This document shows, piece by piece, positions 34,979 through 41,134 of a stretch of DNA of 41,134 nt. The stretch is taken from NCBI GenBank assembly GCA_007050895.1, contig SMYP01000064.1:1-41134 (forward strand), in the 5' to 3' direction. This stretch comes from Candidatus Bathyarchaeota archaeon (GTDB taxonomy: Archaea > Thermoproteota > Bathyarchaeia > Bathyarchaeales > UBA233). The stretch's first letter is position 1. Every line of letters starts with the position of its first letter. Under the pieces are notes generated by a model. The model had not been told where the DNA came from and did no database searches. It saw only the letters and a list, made by a program, of their open reading frames with translations. The translations under genes were made by a program, and so were the position numbers.

Positions 34979-35419
34979 ATGTCGTGGTTAAAAGCCATGA
35001 GGGAAAAGGAACCTCCCGAACCGACTGATCCAATTGGCACAGTTGTCATAGGTACCCTTCATCCGGATATAATGGATACAGCTAAACATATGGTTCGAAG
35101 ATCACTTAAACTGGCGCAGTTTAAGACTGTTGATGTCGGGCGGGGAGTTGCTCCGGAGACTTTTGCTGCCAAGGCTAAAATTGCAAATGCTGACATTATT
35201 GTTGTTTCTGTTTTGCTTTCAGCAGCTAAGGAGAATCTTCCAAAGTTAGTTTCTGCTTTAGAACTTGAGGGTCTAAAAGGCAAGGTTGTGATCATGATTG
35301 GGGGTGCAGCAGTAAACAAAGAAGATGCAGACAAAATAGGTGCATTGTTCGGCAAAACAAGAGAAGAGGCAGTGATTTTAGCTAGGAAAGTAATTGAGCA
35401 AAAGCGGAGCAAAAACTGA
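34979..35419 (+). CDS. Cobalamin-binding-fold protein lacking the His ligand
   Basis: A 146-residue protein with the B12-binding Rossmann fold of corrinoid proteins and methylmalonyl-CoA mutase. GTLHPDIMDTAKHM aligns with GTVKGDIHDIGKNI, then VDVGRGVAPETFAAKAKIANADIIVVS, and MIGGAAVNKEDADKIGA near the C-terminus. The DxHxxG motif reads DIMDTA (35066-35083): His is replaced by Met and Gly by Ala, so the normal cobalt ligand is gone. No helical cap domain precedes it. AGGAGGTGG lies 7 nt before the ATG. It follows hcp by about 110 nt; substrate unknown. Confidence 0.75.
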   Translation: MSWLKAMREKEPPEPTDPIGTVVIGTLHPDIMDTAKHMVRRSLKLAQFKTVDVGRGVAPETFAAKAKIANADIIVVSVLLSAAKENLPKLVSALELEGLKGKVVIMIGGAAVNKEDADKIGALFGKTREEAVILARKVIEQKRSKN

Positions 35420-35507
35420 CCTCTATTATTATATGTCTGATAATCTGGCCACGAACTGTTTAGTTAGGCAGTCTTATTTGATTTAGTTCTTGTACGCTAT
35501 CATATTG

Positions 35508-35526
35508 AAAAAAGAGTAGCTTTTTT
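35508..35526. terminator. Bidirectional hairpin terminator
   Basis: AAAAAAG (35508-35514) and CTTTTTT (35520-35526) form a perfect inverted repeat with a 5-nt loop. It gives T-runs in both directions between the convergent cobalamin-fold and CBS genes. Confidence 0.55.
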
Positions 35527-35632
35527 ACCGCTTTTACTCCCTTTTTCTGTTTGGTATGAATATTTGACCACAATATCCATTGAAGATACAAAACGTGCAC
35601 TCTAGGTATTATAAAAAGAGGGGAATTTTGGG

Positions 35633-36469
35633 CTATTTTGCGTAAGCCTCGACGAGATCACGTGCTGTAATAATTCCTACCATTTTTTCCTCGGTCACGA
35701 TAGGTAATCTTCTAATCTTTTTTAACATCATTACAGCGGCAGCTCGGTGAACGCTTGTCCCGGCAGAGATTGTGATGAGAGGTGAAGAAGCTTCCCCGCC
35801 TACTTTTGTTAATAACGGTTTGCCTTTAGCTAAAAAAGTGGTGAGCAAGTCTCGCTCAGTGAAGATTCCAAATGGTTCTTCTTTTCTAGTGACAATGACA
35901 CTGCCGATGCGTTGATCACCCATGATCTTGGCTATGCTGGCCACAGTCGTTTTCTCGTCGGCAGTTACGACCTCTTTAGTCATAAAATCATCGACTTTGA
36001 CTTCGGTTTCGGGTACATCGGGTAAACTGCTAACAAGGTCTGATGCGGTTATGACTCCCACAAGCTTTCCTCTATCAAACACCGCAAGCCTGCCTTTCTT
36101 CTTTATCATCAAATGAGCTGCTTCCTTTATCTTTGCTGTTGGACCTATAGTTATGAGTGGATATGACATTGTTGCCTCTACTTTTGTCTCTACAGGATCT
36201 TTTCCCAAAGCTAAAACTTTGCTGAGTAAGTCTCTCTCGGTAACTATACCCACAGGCGTTTCATATTTCTTGACAATTAGGCTTCCGATGTGCTTATCGC
36301 CCATTATTCCTGCAGCCTCAGCCATTGACGCCTCGGGGGTAATTGTAACGACATCCTGTCTCATGATATGTTTAACTTCTTTGTAACGCGATAGATCCCG
36401 AAGATATTGTTTATATGCGCTGTCGAGGACGCTTGGAAACTCTTTTTTTAAGTCTTTAGGTGTCCTCAT
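35633..36469 (-). CDS. Protein with four CBS motifs
   Basis: A 278-residue protein made of two Bateman modules (four CBS motifs at about 35-90, 95-150, 163-218 and 225-278), after a short helical N-terminal segment (MRTPKDLKKEFPSVLDSAYKQYLRDLSRY). CBS pairs bind adenosine nucleotides (AMP, ATP, SAM). The repeated GSLIVKK/GSVIVTR and GI.TERDL patterns are clear. No catalytic domain is attached, so it is probably a regulator that senses energy state or a partner protein. GAGG lies 8 nt before ATG 36469. An inverted repeat CTAATTAA/TTAATTAG (36504-36537) lies upstream. Confidence 0.9.
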   Translation of the reverse strand: MRTPKDLKKEFPSVLDSAYKQYLRDLSRYKEVKHIMRQDVVTITPEASMAEAAGIMGDKHIGSLIVKKYETPVGIVTERDLLSKVLALGKDPVETKVEATMSYPLITIGPTAKIKEAAHLMIKKKGRLAVFDRGKLVGVITASDLVSSLPDVPETEVKVDDFMTKEVVTADEKTTVASIAKIMGDQRIGSVIVTRKEEPFGIFTERDLLTTFLAKGKPLLTKVGGEASSPLITISAGTSVHRAAAVMMLKKIRRLPIVTEEKMVGIITARDLVEAYAK

Positions 36470-36503
36470 AAAATTTGCCTCATGTTAATAATATCCTCGA
36501 TAT

Positions 36504-36537
36504 CTAATTAAGGCTTAAGTTTTCGTTGGTTAATTAG
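36504..36537. repeat. Inverted repeat upstream of the CBS gene
   Basis: CTAATTAA (36504-36511) and TTAATTAG (36530-36537) are perfect 8-bp arms 18 nt apart in the CBS promoter region. The arms are low-complexity AT, so chance is possible. Confidence 0.35.
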
Positions 36538-36693
36538 CTAGTTCTCGCCAACTGGGATACTAGATATTCATCTGTCTTGTTTCCAGTCCAAATCCTATTA
36601 GACCATAGACTCACATTGGAAGTTGCAGTGCATCGATAGCGCGTTAGATATTAAATGCAAAAAATTAAGAGCAGATTGATCTGGATTTTTAGA

Positions 36694-36717
36694 TTATAGT
36701 CCGGTCACATTGAGAAA
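36694..36717 (+). repeat. Intergenic motif shared with 29051-29074
   Basis: See the motif at 29051. Here ATTATAGTCCGGTCACATTG also shares TATAGTCCGGTCA with the D-arm of the tRNA-Glu at 38665. Could be a diverged copy of an unknown element; statistically weak. Confidence 0.3.
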
Positions 36718-36752
36718 GGTGGTGATTTCTCCCGAAAAAACCTTCCCTTTTT

Positions 36753-37367
36753 TCAGATCCATTTAGTTAATGGTTCTTTCTTAATCGCACAAATCCTCTC
36801 TAAAGCATCAGAAACTGCTGCAGTAGGCTTATTTTTAGGGTAACCAATCAAGATTGGACCGTAGATCTGTTCATTTTCGTTTAGTTCGAGAGCTTTTACA
36901 ATTTCTCGGTTACCTTTAACCATTGCACCAAATCCAGTATAACAGCTTCCAAGACCAAAAGATGTAGCAGCAATCATCATATTCTCGCATGCGAGTGCAC
37001 AACTTATGGCACCTCCAGTTGCGGGGCCTATCACAAAGATGATAACGGGTGCATTGTAGTAAATTACATCTTTTGGTTTATTCATCGCATTATAGAGGCA
37101 AGTAGCCATTTCGTATAGCTCGGGATATTGATCTTTCATTCCATCTGTAGCATTTTTCCAGAACGGAAATGCGGTCTGAAAGAGTTCTTGCTTGAATTCT
37201 GGATCTTGGACAACAACAAATCGCCAAGGTTGGGAACGTGTTGCTGAGGTGAAGGGCGCTTGATTACCTGCTTCAATAATTGCTTCGATAATGTCTTTTG
37301 GAACTGGTTTTTGCTCATAGGCTCTGGTAGATCTTCGTTTGTTTATAGCTTCAATAACTGAATTCAT
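36753..37367 (-). CDS. Nitroreductase-family flavoprotein
   Basis: An FMN-dependent oxidoreductase of the nitroreductase superfamily. The N-terminal RRSTRAYEQKPV loop that binds FMN phosphate, APFTSATRSQPWRFVVV, the middle GAISCALACENMMIAATSFGLGSCYTG segment and the C-terminal GYPKNKP are all typical. ATG 37367 (MNSVIEAINKRRSTR) gives 204 residues and fits the family; the ORF opens 12 codons earlier without support. The substrate (quinone, nitro compound, or B12-like lower ligand) is not determined. Divergent from the DJ-1 gene, 111 nt apart. Confidence 0.9.
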   Translation of the reverse strand: MNSVIEAINKRRSTRAYEQKPVPKDIIEAIIEAGNQAPFTSATRSQPWRFVVVQDPEFKQELFQTAFPFWKNATDGMKDQYPELYEMATCLYNAMNKPKDVIYYNAPVIIFVIGPATGGAISCALACENMMIAATSFGLGSCYTGFGAMVKGNREIVKALELNENEQIYGPILIGYPKNKPTAAVSDALERICAIKKEPLTKWI

Positions 37368-37434
37368 AGCTAAATCACAACCAGGAAGTATGCCTAAAAA
37401 CACATAAAAATGTTGGTTGCTGATGAGGCGCTAA

Positions 37435-37446
37435 AGTTTATTTATG
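37435..37446 (+). promoter_or_regulatory. TATA element of the DJ-1 gene
   Basis: AGTTTATTTATG lies about 35-40 nt before ATG 37479, in the gap shared with the divergent nitroreductase gene. Confidence 0.45.
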
Positions 37447-37478
37447 CTTTGAGAACCTAATAGTCTTGGTGTGAAGTA

Positions 37479-38042
37479 ATGGTTTCGGCATTGTTATTTT
37501 TGGCTCCTGGATTCGAGGAAATAGAGGCTACTACTGTAGTGGATGTACTCAGAAGATGCGGTGTAGAAGTGGTTATTGCTGGATTAGAAGCTCATGTCAT
37601 TGAGGGAGCGCACGGCATGAAATTTGTTTCTGACACTTCAATCGATGAGAGTAGTATGAAGAACTTTGATGCGGTTATATGTCCAGGAGGCAACCCTGGC
37701 TACGTGAACCTCAGAAATGACGCTAGAGTTTTGGCAATGATTAAGGAGGCTTTTAGTTCCGACAAGCTTGTGGCTGCCATCTGTGCGGCTCCAGCTGTGC
37801 TCGCAGACGCCGGTATCCTGAGAAACAAAGATTGCACGATCTATCCTGGGATGGAGAATGAACTTGAAAAGGGCGGAGGAAACGCACGTAAGGATTTGGT
37901 AGTTGAGGATGGCAATATTATAACCAGTCAAGGTCCTGCGACGGCTCTTCTATTCGCTTTTAGTGTAGCCAAACGGTTGGTGGATAAAAAAACCGTTGAT
38001 GTCGTTTGGGAAAAAACGCTAGCAAATGTCTTTGTAAAATAA
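37479..38042 (+). CDS. DJ-1/PfpI family protein
   Basis: A 187-residue protein of the DJ-1/PfpI superfamily, whose members act as glyoxalases, chaperones, deglycases or proteases. The N-terminal GFEEIEATTVVDVLRR and the elbow AAICAAPAVLADAG (Cys near 105) match DJ-1; the Glu of GFEE is the residue that hydrogen-bonds the catalytic Cys. Length is normal for the DJ-1 clade. GGTGTGA precedes ATG 37479. Near the nitroreductase, so a role in stress or carbonyl detoxification is plausible but inferred. Confidence 0.92.
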   Translation: MVSALLFLAPGFEEIEATTVVDVLRRCGVEVVIAGLEAHVIEGAHGMKFVSDTSIDESSMKNFDAVICPGGNPGYVNLRNDARVLAMIKEAFSSDKLVAAICAAPAVLADAGILRNKDCTIYPGMENELEKGGGNARKDLVVEDGNIITSQGPATALLFAFSVAKRLVDKKTVDVVWEKTLANVFVK

Positions 38043-38259
38043 GCTTTGGCTCTGAACTTTTTCTTTTCTGTGGAAAGTAGCCGGGATGAGGTAGCCTTGG
38101 TTGTTATGTAGGTGTTTTTAACATGGCTCTCATCTTTCTTTCCTTTTTCAGCAGGTATTTTATGAATGCGATTTTTTCCCCGGTTCTTGGTTTTTGCGAG
38201 TATTCAAATCAATTTTAGTCGTTATTTGGCAAAAGATTCCCTTTCTTGAGCTAAAGATC

Positions 38260-38270
38260 CTTATACTTTT
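38260..38270 (+). promoter_or_regulatory. TATA element of the small-protein pair
   Basis: CTTATACTTTT is about 30 nt upstream of the GAGGTG (38293-38298) that precedes the GTG at 38305; the spacing suggests transcription starts just before that Shine-Dalgarno. Confidence 0.45.
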
Positions 38271-38304
38271 TAAGAAGTCTACGGTGCGTGATGAGGTGTT
38301 ATTG

Positions 38305-38472
38305 GTGAAAATTAGGTTTGTACATTTTTGGTTTCCTGCTGCAAGCTTGTATTTAGTAGCAGTGTTCATGGCATGTATTCAACGAGGAGAGTTGGCAGCC
38401 TTTTGTACTCTCGGATACATGTCCCTGCTTGCATCCACAAAATTAGCAAACGACTTAAATCAAGATAAATGA
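38305..38472 (+). CDS. Small one-helix membrane protein
   Basis: A 55-residue protein starting at GTG 38305 with GAGGTG 6 nt upstream and a TATA element in the right place. It has one hydrophobic helix (about residues 9-25, FPAASLYLVAVFMACI), then a hydrophilic helix ending in ANDLNQDK. No family is recognised. The longer frame from 38194 lacks a ribosome site. The 57-residue gene follows by 8 nt. Confidence 0.5.
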   Translation: MKIRFVHFWFPAASLYLVAVFMACIQRGELAAFCTLGYMSLLASTKLANDLNQDK

Positions 38473-38480
38473 AGTCATAA

Positions 38481-38654
38481 ATGGTTTGCATAAAAATTGT
38501 AGAGATAACTCAAATAGTAGATTTTAAAGATGATGCATGCAATGTTGCTCATACTTTGATCTTGAAAGAGGAAAAGAAATTAATAGAAGCTGGGTTTCAG
38601 TATGTGCGCTACAGCGAACGAGATGAAGTAGCTATCTGCAAGCAACCAAAGTGA
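38481..38654 (+). CDS. Small cytosolic protein, 57 residues, unknown
   Basis: A short frame beginning ATG 38481, 8 nt after the preceding stop, so probably co-translated. It looks like a compact alpha/beta protein: a strand (CIKIVEITQIVDF), a long amphipathic helix (ILKEEKKLIEAGF) and a final strand pair (YVRYSERDEVAICK). Codon use and composition look coding. No recognised family. It ends 10 nt before the tRNA-Glu gene. Confidence 0.5.
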   Translation: MVCIKIVEITQIVDFKDDACNVAHTLILKEEKKLIEAGFQYVRYSERDEVAICKQPK

Positions 38655-38664
38655 TCTCTCTAGC

Positions 38665-38742
38665 GCTCCGGTAGTATAGTCCGGTCAAGTATAACGGCCT
38701 CTCGAGCCGTGGACCCGGGTCCGAATCCCGGCCGGAGCACCA
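38665..38742 (+). tRNA. tRNA-Glu (anticodon CUC), CCA encoded
   Basis: Acceptor arms GCTCCGG (38665-38671) and CCGGAGC (38732-38738) pair perfectly, followed by discriminator A and encoded CCA. The anticodon stem ACGGC/GCCGT encloses loop CTCTCGA, giving anticodon CTC, which decodes GAG. The T stem CCGGG/CCCGG encloses TCCGAAT, where the usual first loop bases are TT. A four-base variable loop is present. No intron. A T5 run follows at 38749. Confidence 0.95.
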
Positions 38743-38748
38743 AACACC

Positions 38749-38753
38749 TTTTT
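38749..38753 (+). terminator. Short T-run after tRNA-Glu
   Basis: Five T begin 6 nt after the encoded CCA, a plausible termination point for the tRNA transcript. Confidence 0.35.
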
Positions 38754-38867
38754 CTGGAAGGTCTTTTGTCAAGAATGGTGCCTACAAGTACTTCGGGTGA
38801 GGAAATTGTCCGCGAGTCCGACTGCAAAAATGCACCAAGAAAACAGAAAAAAGAAAATGGTGGTTGG

Positions 38868-40964
38868 TTATAGGCCTAGCATGCCTAGTAGATTGTACTG
38901 GACAACCAGTGCAGCGAAAAGTGAAGCAACTAGTGACATTACCGTGATCATTGTGTTCAATGAAGGTCCTGCTGTGTCTTTGAATGGGTCGCCAACTGTG
39001 TCTCCAACAACCGCTGCTTTGTGTGCGTCTGAACCTTTTCCTCCGTGAACGCCTGTCTCAATATACTTCTTTGCGTTGTCCCATAGTCCGCCAGCGTTTG
39101 ACATTAACAGTGCTAGCAACAAGCCTGAGAATATGGCTCCTGCTAGGTATCCGCCTAGTGCTTGGGCTCCGCCTATGAAACCCACAATCAAAGTTACACC
39201 AATCGTTATGGTGCTTGCAGGTAATAGTTCGCGCAATGCTCCTGTAGTGGCTATGTCAACGCATCGGGCGTAGTCAGGTTTTACTCCTTTCTTTCCTTCT
39301 TTCAAGCCTGGGATTTCCTTGAATTGTCTGCGGACTTCTGCTATCATTCTTTCAGCATTTCGTCCAACTCCGAGCATGACCATTGCTGAAAACAAAGCTG
39401 GCATGGCTAAACCCACGAAAGCGCCTAGCATAACTTTTGGATTTAAAAGGTTGAAATCAACGAGTGCTGCGATCTCTGCTTGTGTCTTTCCAGCTTCCAC
39501 TAGAGCTGCTATGGCTTCACTTTGGAAAGTAGCGAGTAACGCAATGACTGTTAAGCCAGCTGCGCCTATGGCAAAGCCTTTGGTTATGGCTTTGGCTGTG
39601 TTTCCAGCAGCGTCAAGTTCGTCGGTTATCCTTATTACTTCGTCTCCCAATCCGGCTTGTTCAGCTATTCCTCGCGAATTGTCAACTATTGGACCGTACG
39701 CGTCATTTGATATTATCAGTCCTACGATTGAAAGCATACCTATTGCGGCCATTCCTATTCCGAATACAGCATAGCCTGAGCCTAGCGGTTCGCATAAGAA
39801 ATAGGCGATTACTGCTGCTACACCTATTCCAATGAGCGGTGGGAAAACACTTTGCAGTCCGTAAGAGAATCCTGTGATAATGTTTGTTGCTGTTCCAGTT
39901 GTTGAAGCTTTTGCAGTGTTTAAGACAGGCTTCTTGTTTTCTGAAGTGAAGAAGTCTGAGGTTGTACCGATTACGATTCCCGCAGCCAAACCTACTATTG
40001 AGGCGCCCCACAATCGCAGGTCATACCCGATATAGTAGGATGCAACCAACGTTAATATGCCGAAAATGATGCAGGTTATGTAGGTCCCCATGTTAAGTGA
40101 TTTTCCAGGGTTGCCTTTAGCTCCGATTCTCAGGGTTGCGGCGCCTATAATTGAGGCGAATATCCCTAAACCTGCGAAAACCAGTGCTATTTCAACGAGT
40201 CCCAGTACTGTGCCAAGTATCATTACGGCTACGATGCTCGCGATGTAAGAGTCCGCTAAGTCGGCACCCATGCCTGCGACGTCACCAACGTTGTCGCCTA
40301 CGTTGTCTGCTATTACTGCTGGGTTTCTAGGATCATCTTCAGGAATGCCGAGTTCCACTTTTCCGACTAGGTCTGCACCAATGTCCGCAGTTTTCGTGAA
40401 TATTCCGCCGCCTGCTTTTGCAAAAAGGGCTAGTGCACTTGCGCCGAAACTGAACCCGAGGACTGCTCCTGCGTCTCTAGTTATGAAGTAAACAATGCTT
40501 ATGCCAAGTAGAGAAAAGCCTACTACTGCAAGTCCCATGACTGCTCCGCCTCGGAATCCGACCGGGAACGCTTTATTTAAACCGCTGCGTGCTGCGTAAG
40601 CGGCTTTAGCATTTGCTTTTGTGGCTATGTCCATTCCGACGTAGCCTGCTAAAGCTGAGAGAAACGCGCCAAAGAAGTATGACAGGGTTAGGCTAATATT
40701 TTGTATTGGGTCTGCGCTAGTCCACACTGGTGAGGGCAGAAAGATTCCCATGAGGGTTCCTACGACTACTACGAAGATTGCTAGAATTGTGTATTCTCTT
40801 TTCAAGAAAGCTTTTGAGCCTTCTTTTATTGCATCGGAGATTTCTTTCATTCGTTCTGTTCCAGAGTCTTGCTTGTCGACGTAACGGTAAAAGTAGAGTC
40901 CTGCTAGAATTGAAATTAAAGCGGCTATTGGTGCTATTAACCATGGTTGAAATATTTCAAGCAT
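38868..40964 (-). CDS. hppA: H+-translocating membrane pyrophosphatase (K+-independent type)
   Basis: A 698-residue integral membrane pyrophosphatase with about 15-16 helices that couples PPi hydrolysis to ion pumping. The pyrophosphate site is DIGADLVGKVELGIPEDDPRN, then DNVGDNVGDVAGMGADL (about 220-236), with the symmetric acidic cluster GDTVGDPFKDTAGPSLN near the C-terminus. The position that is Ala in K+-dependent enzymes reads Lys here (GNTAKAITKGF, 39573-39605), and the Gly next to GKGF is Thr, which is the K+-independent H+-pump signature. Single-gene unit with AAGG before the ATG. It recovers energy from biosynthetic PPi. Confidence 0.95.
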   Translation of the reverse strand: MLEIFQPWLIAPIAALISILAGLYFYRYVDKQDSGTERMKEISDAIKEGSKAFLKREYTILAIFVVVVGTLMGIFLPSPVWTSADPIQNISLTLSYFFGAFLSALAGYVGMDIATKANAKAAYAARSGLNKAFPVGFRGGAVMGLAVVGFSLLGISIVYFITRDAGAVLGFSFGASALALFAKAGGGIFTKTADIGADLVGKVELGIPEDDPRNPAVIADNVGDNVGDVAGMGADLADSYIASIVAVMILGTVLGLVEIALVFAGLGIFASIIGAATLRIGAKGNPGKSLNMGTYITCIIFGILTLVASYYIGYDLRLWGASIVGLAAGIVIGTTSDFFTSENKKPVLNTAKASTTGTATNIITGFSYGLQSVFPPLIGIGVAAVIAYFLCEPLGSGYAVFGIGMAAIGMLSIVGLIISNDAYGPIVDNSRGIAEQAGLGDEVIRITDELDAAGNTAKAITKGFAIGAAGLTVIALLATFQSEAIAALVEAGKTQAEIAALVDFNLLNPKVMLGAFVGLAMPALFSAMVMLGVGRNAERMIAEVRRQFKEIPGLKEGKKGVKPDYARCVDIATTGALRELLPASTITIGVTLIVGFIGGAQALGGYLAGAIFSGLLLALLMSNAGGLWDNAKKYIETGVHGGKGSDAHKAAVVGDTVGDPFKDTAGPSLNTMITVMSLVASLFAALVVQYNLLGMLGL

Positions 40965-41134
40965 TTTTTTACTAACCTTCTTCTTTAGTTATCGTTGTTT
41001 GTTTTGAATTGGGTTGGGAAATTGTGTAAACTTGTTTATTAGCCTTTGTTTTATTGAAACCCAAAGGGAAAGTATTATAACCCTTATCCTTAAGATAATG
41101 GAGCTAAAATCCTCTAACCGAAGGGGACAGCGTT

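Noticed and set aside
36694..36717. Possible tRNA remnant (shares TATAGTCCGGTCA with tRNA-Glu)
   Set aside because: A 13-base match is expected by chance in a window this size and no acceptor or anticodon arm can be built; kept only as part of a weak repeat finding.
1..41134. CRISPR array, insertion sequence, integrase or rRNA
   Set aside because: No regularly spaced direct repeats, no transposase or integrase motifs and no rRNA-like segments were seen on reading the window.

Overview
The window is archaeal chromosome. It carries information-processing genes typical of the TACK superphylum: an inactive-type (beta1-like) proteasome beta subunit, an hRPC39/TFE-beta-like protein, aIF5B, topoisomerase VI, ABCE1, SBDS, the archaeal exosome, all KEOPS subunits and a group II chaperonin. 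I infer a Candidatus Bathyarchaeia-type or related uncultured TACK archaeon, from gene content only. Translation starts are a mix of Shine-Dalgarno-led starts (GGTG/GAGGTG cores, many GTG or TTG) and near-leaderless starts about 25-35 nt after a TATA box.

Region 1 (1-5570): proteasome beta, AMMECR1 protein, an MJ1255-like glycosyltransferase, a MoaD/ThiS-type ubiquitin-like protein, aIF5B, and a small zinc-ribbon/DUF4342 protein whose start appears non-canonical, convergent with a two-helix membrane protein. Region 2 (5570-12460): a degenerate TyrRS-like protein fused to a winged helix, a small Cys-containing protein, the top6B-top6A pair, ABCE1, and an acidic Trp-rich microprotein of 21-22 residues.

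Region 3 (12750-25960) is a dense translation/RNA quality-control block: THUMP/TAN1-like protein, Cgi121, psmA-SBDS-rrp4-rrp41-rrp42-L37Ae-pcc1, a second Pcc1-like protein (probable Pcc2), a DHH nuclease, S15, XTP pyrophosphatase, Bud32, Kae1, TFE-beta-like protein, FtsJ, a DUF4152-like protein and a CPBP protease. Five KEOPS subunits for t6A synthesis lie within about 10 kb, interleaved with the exosome and the proteasome alpha subunit.

Region 4 (25960-41134) is looser and more metabolic: nadC, thermosome, a NapH/CcoG-like membrane ferredoxin with a secreted CARDB protein, hybrid cluster protein (hcp), a cobalamin-domain protein lacking the cobalt-ligating histidine, a four-CBS protein, nitroreductase, DJ-1/PfpI protein, two small proteins, tRNA-Glu(CUC) and an H+-pumping membrane pyrophosphatase of the K+-independent type. 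No insertion sequence, integrase, CRISPR array or rRNA was seen. The strongest candidates for something undescribed are the degenerate TyrRS-winged helix fusion, the acidic microprotein, the AUC-start zinc-ribbon gene and the His-less cobalamin-fold protein.
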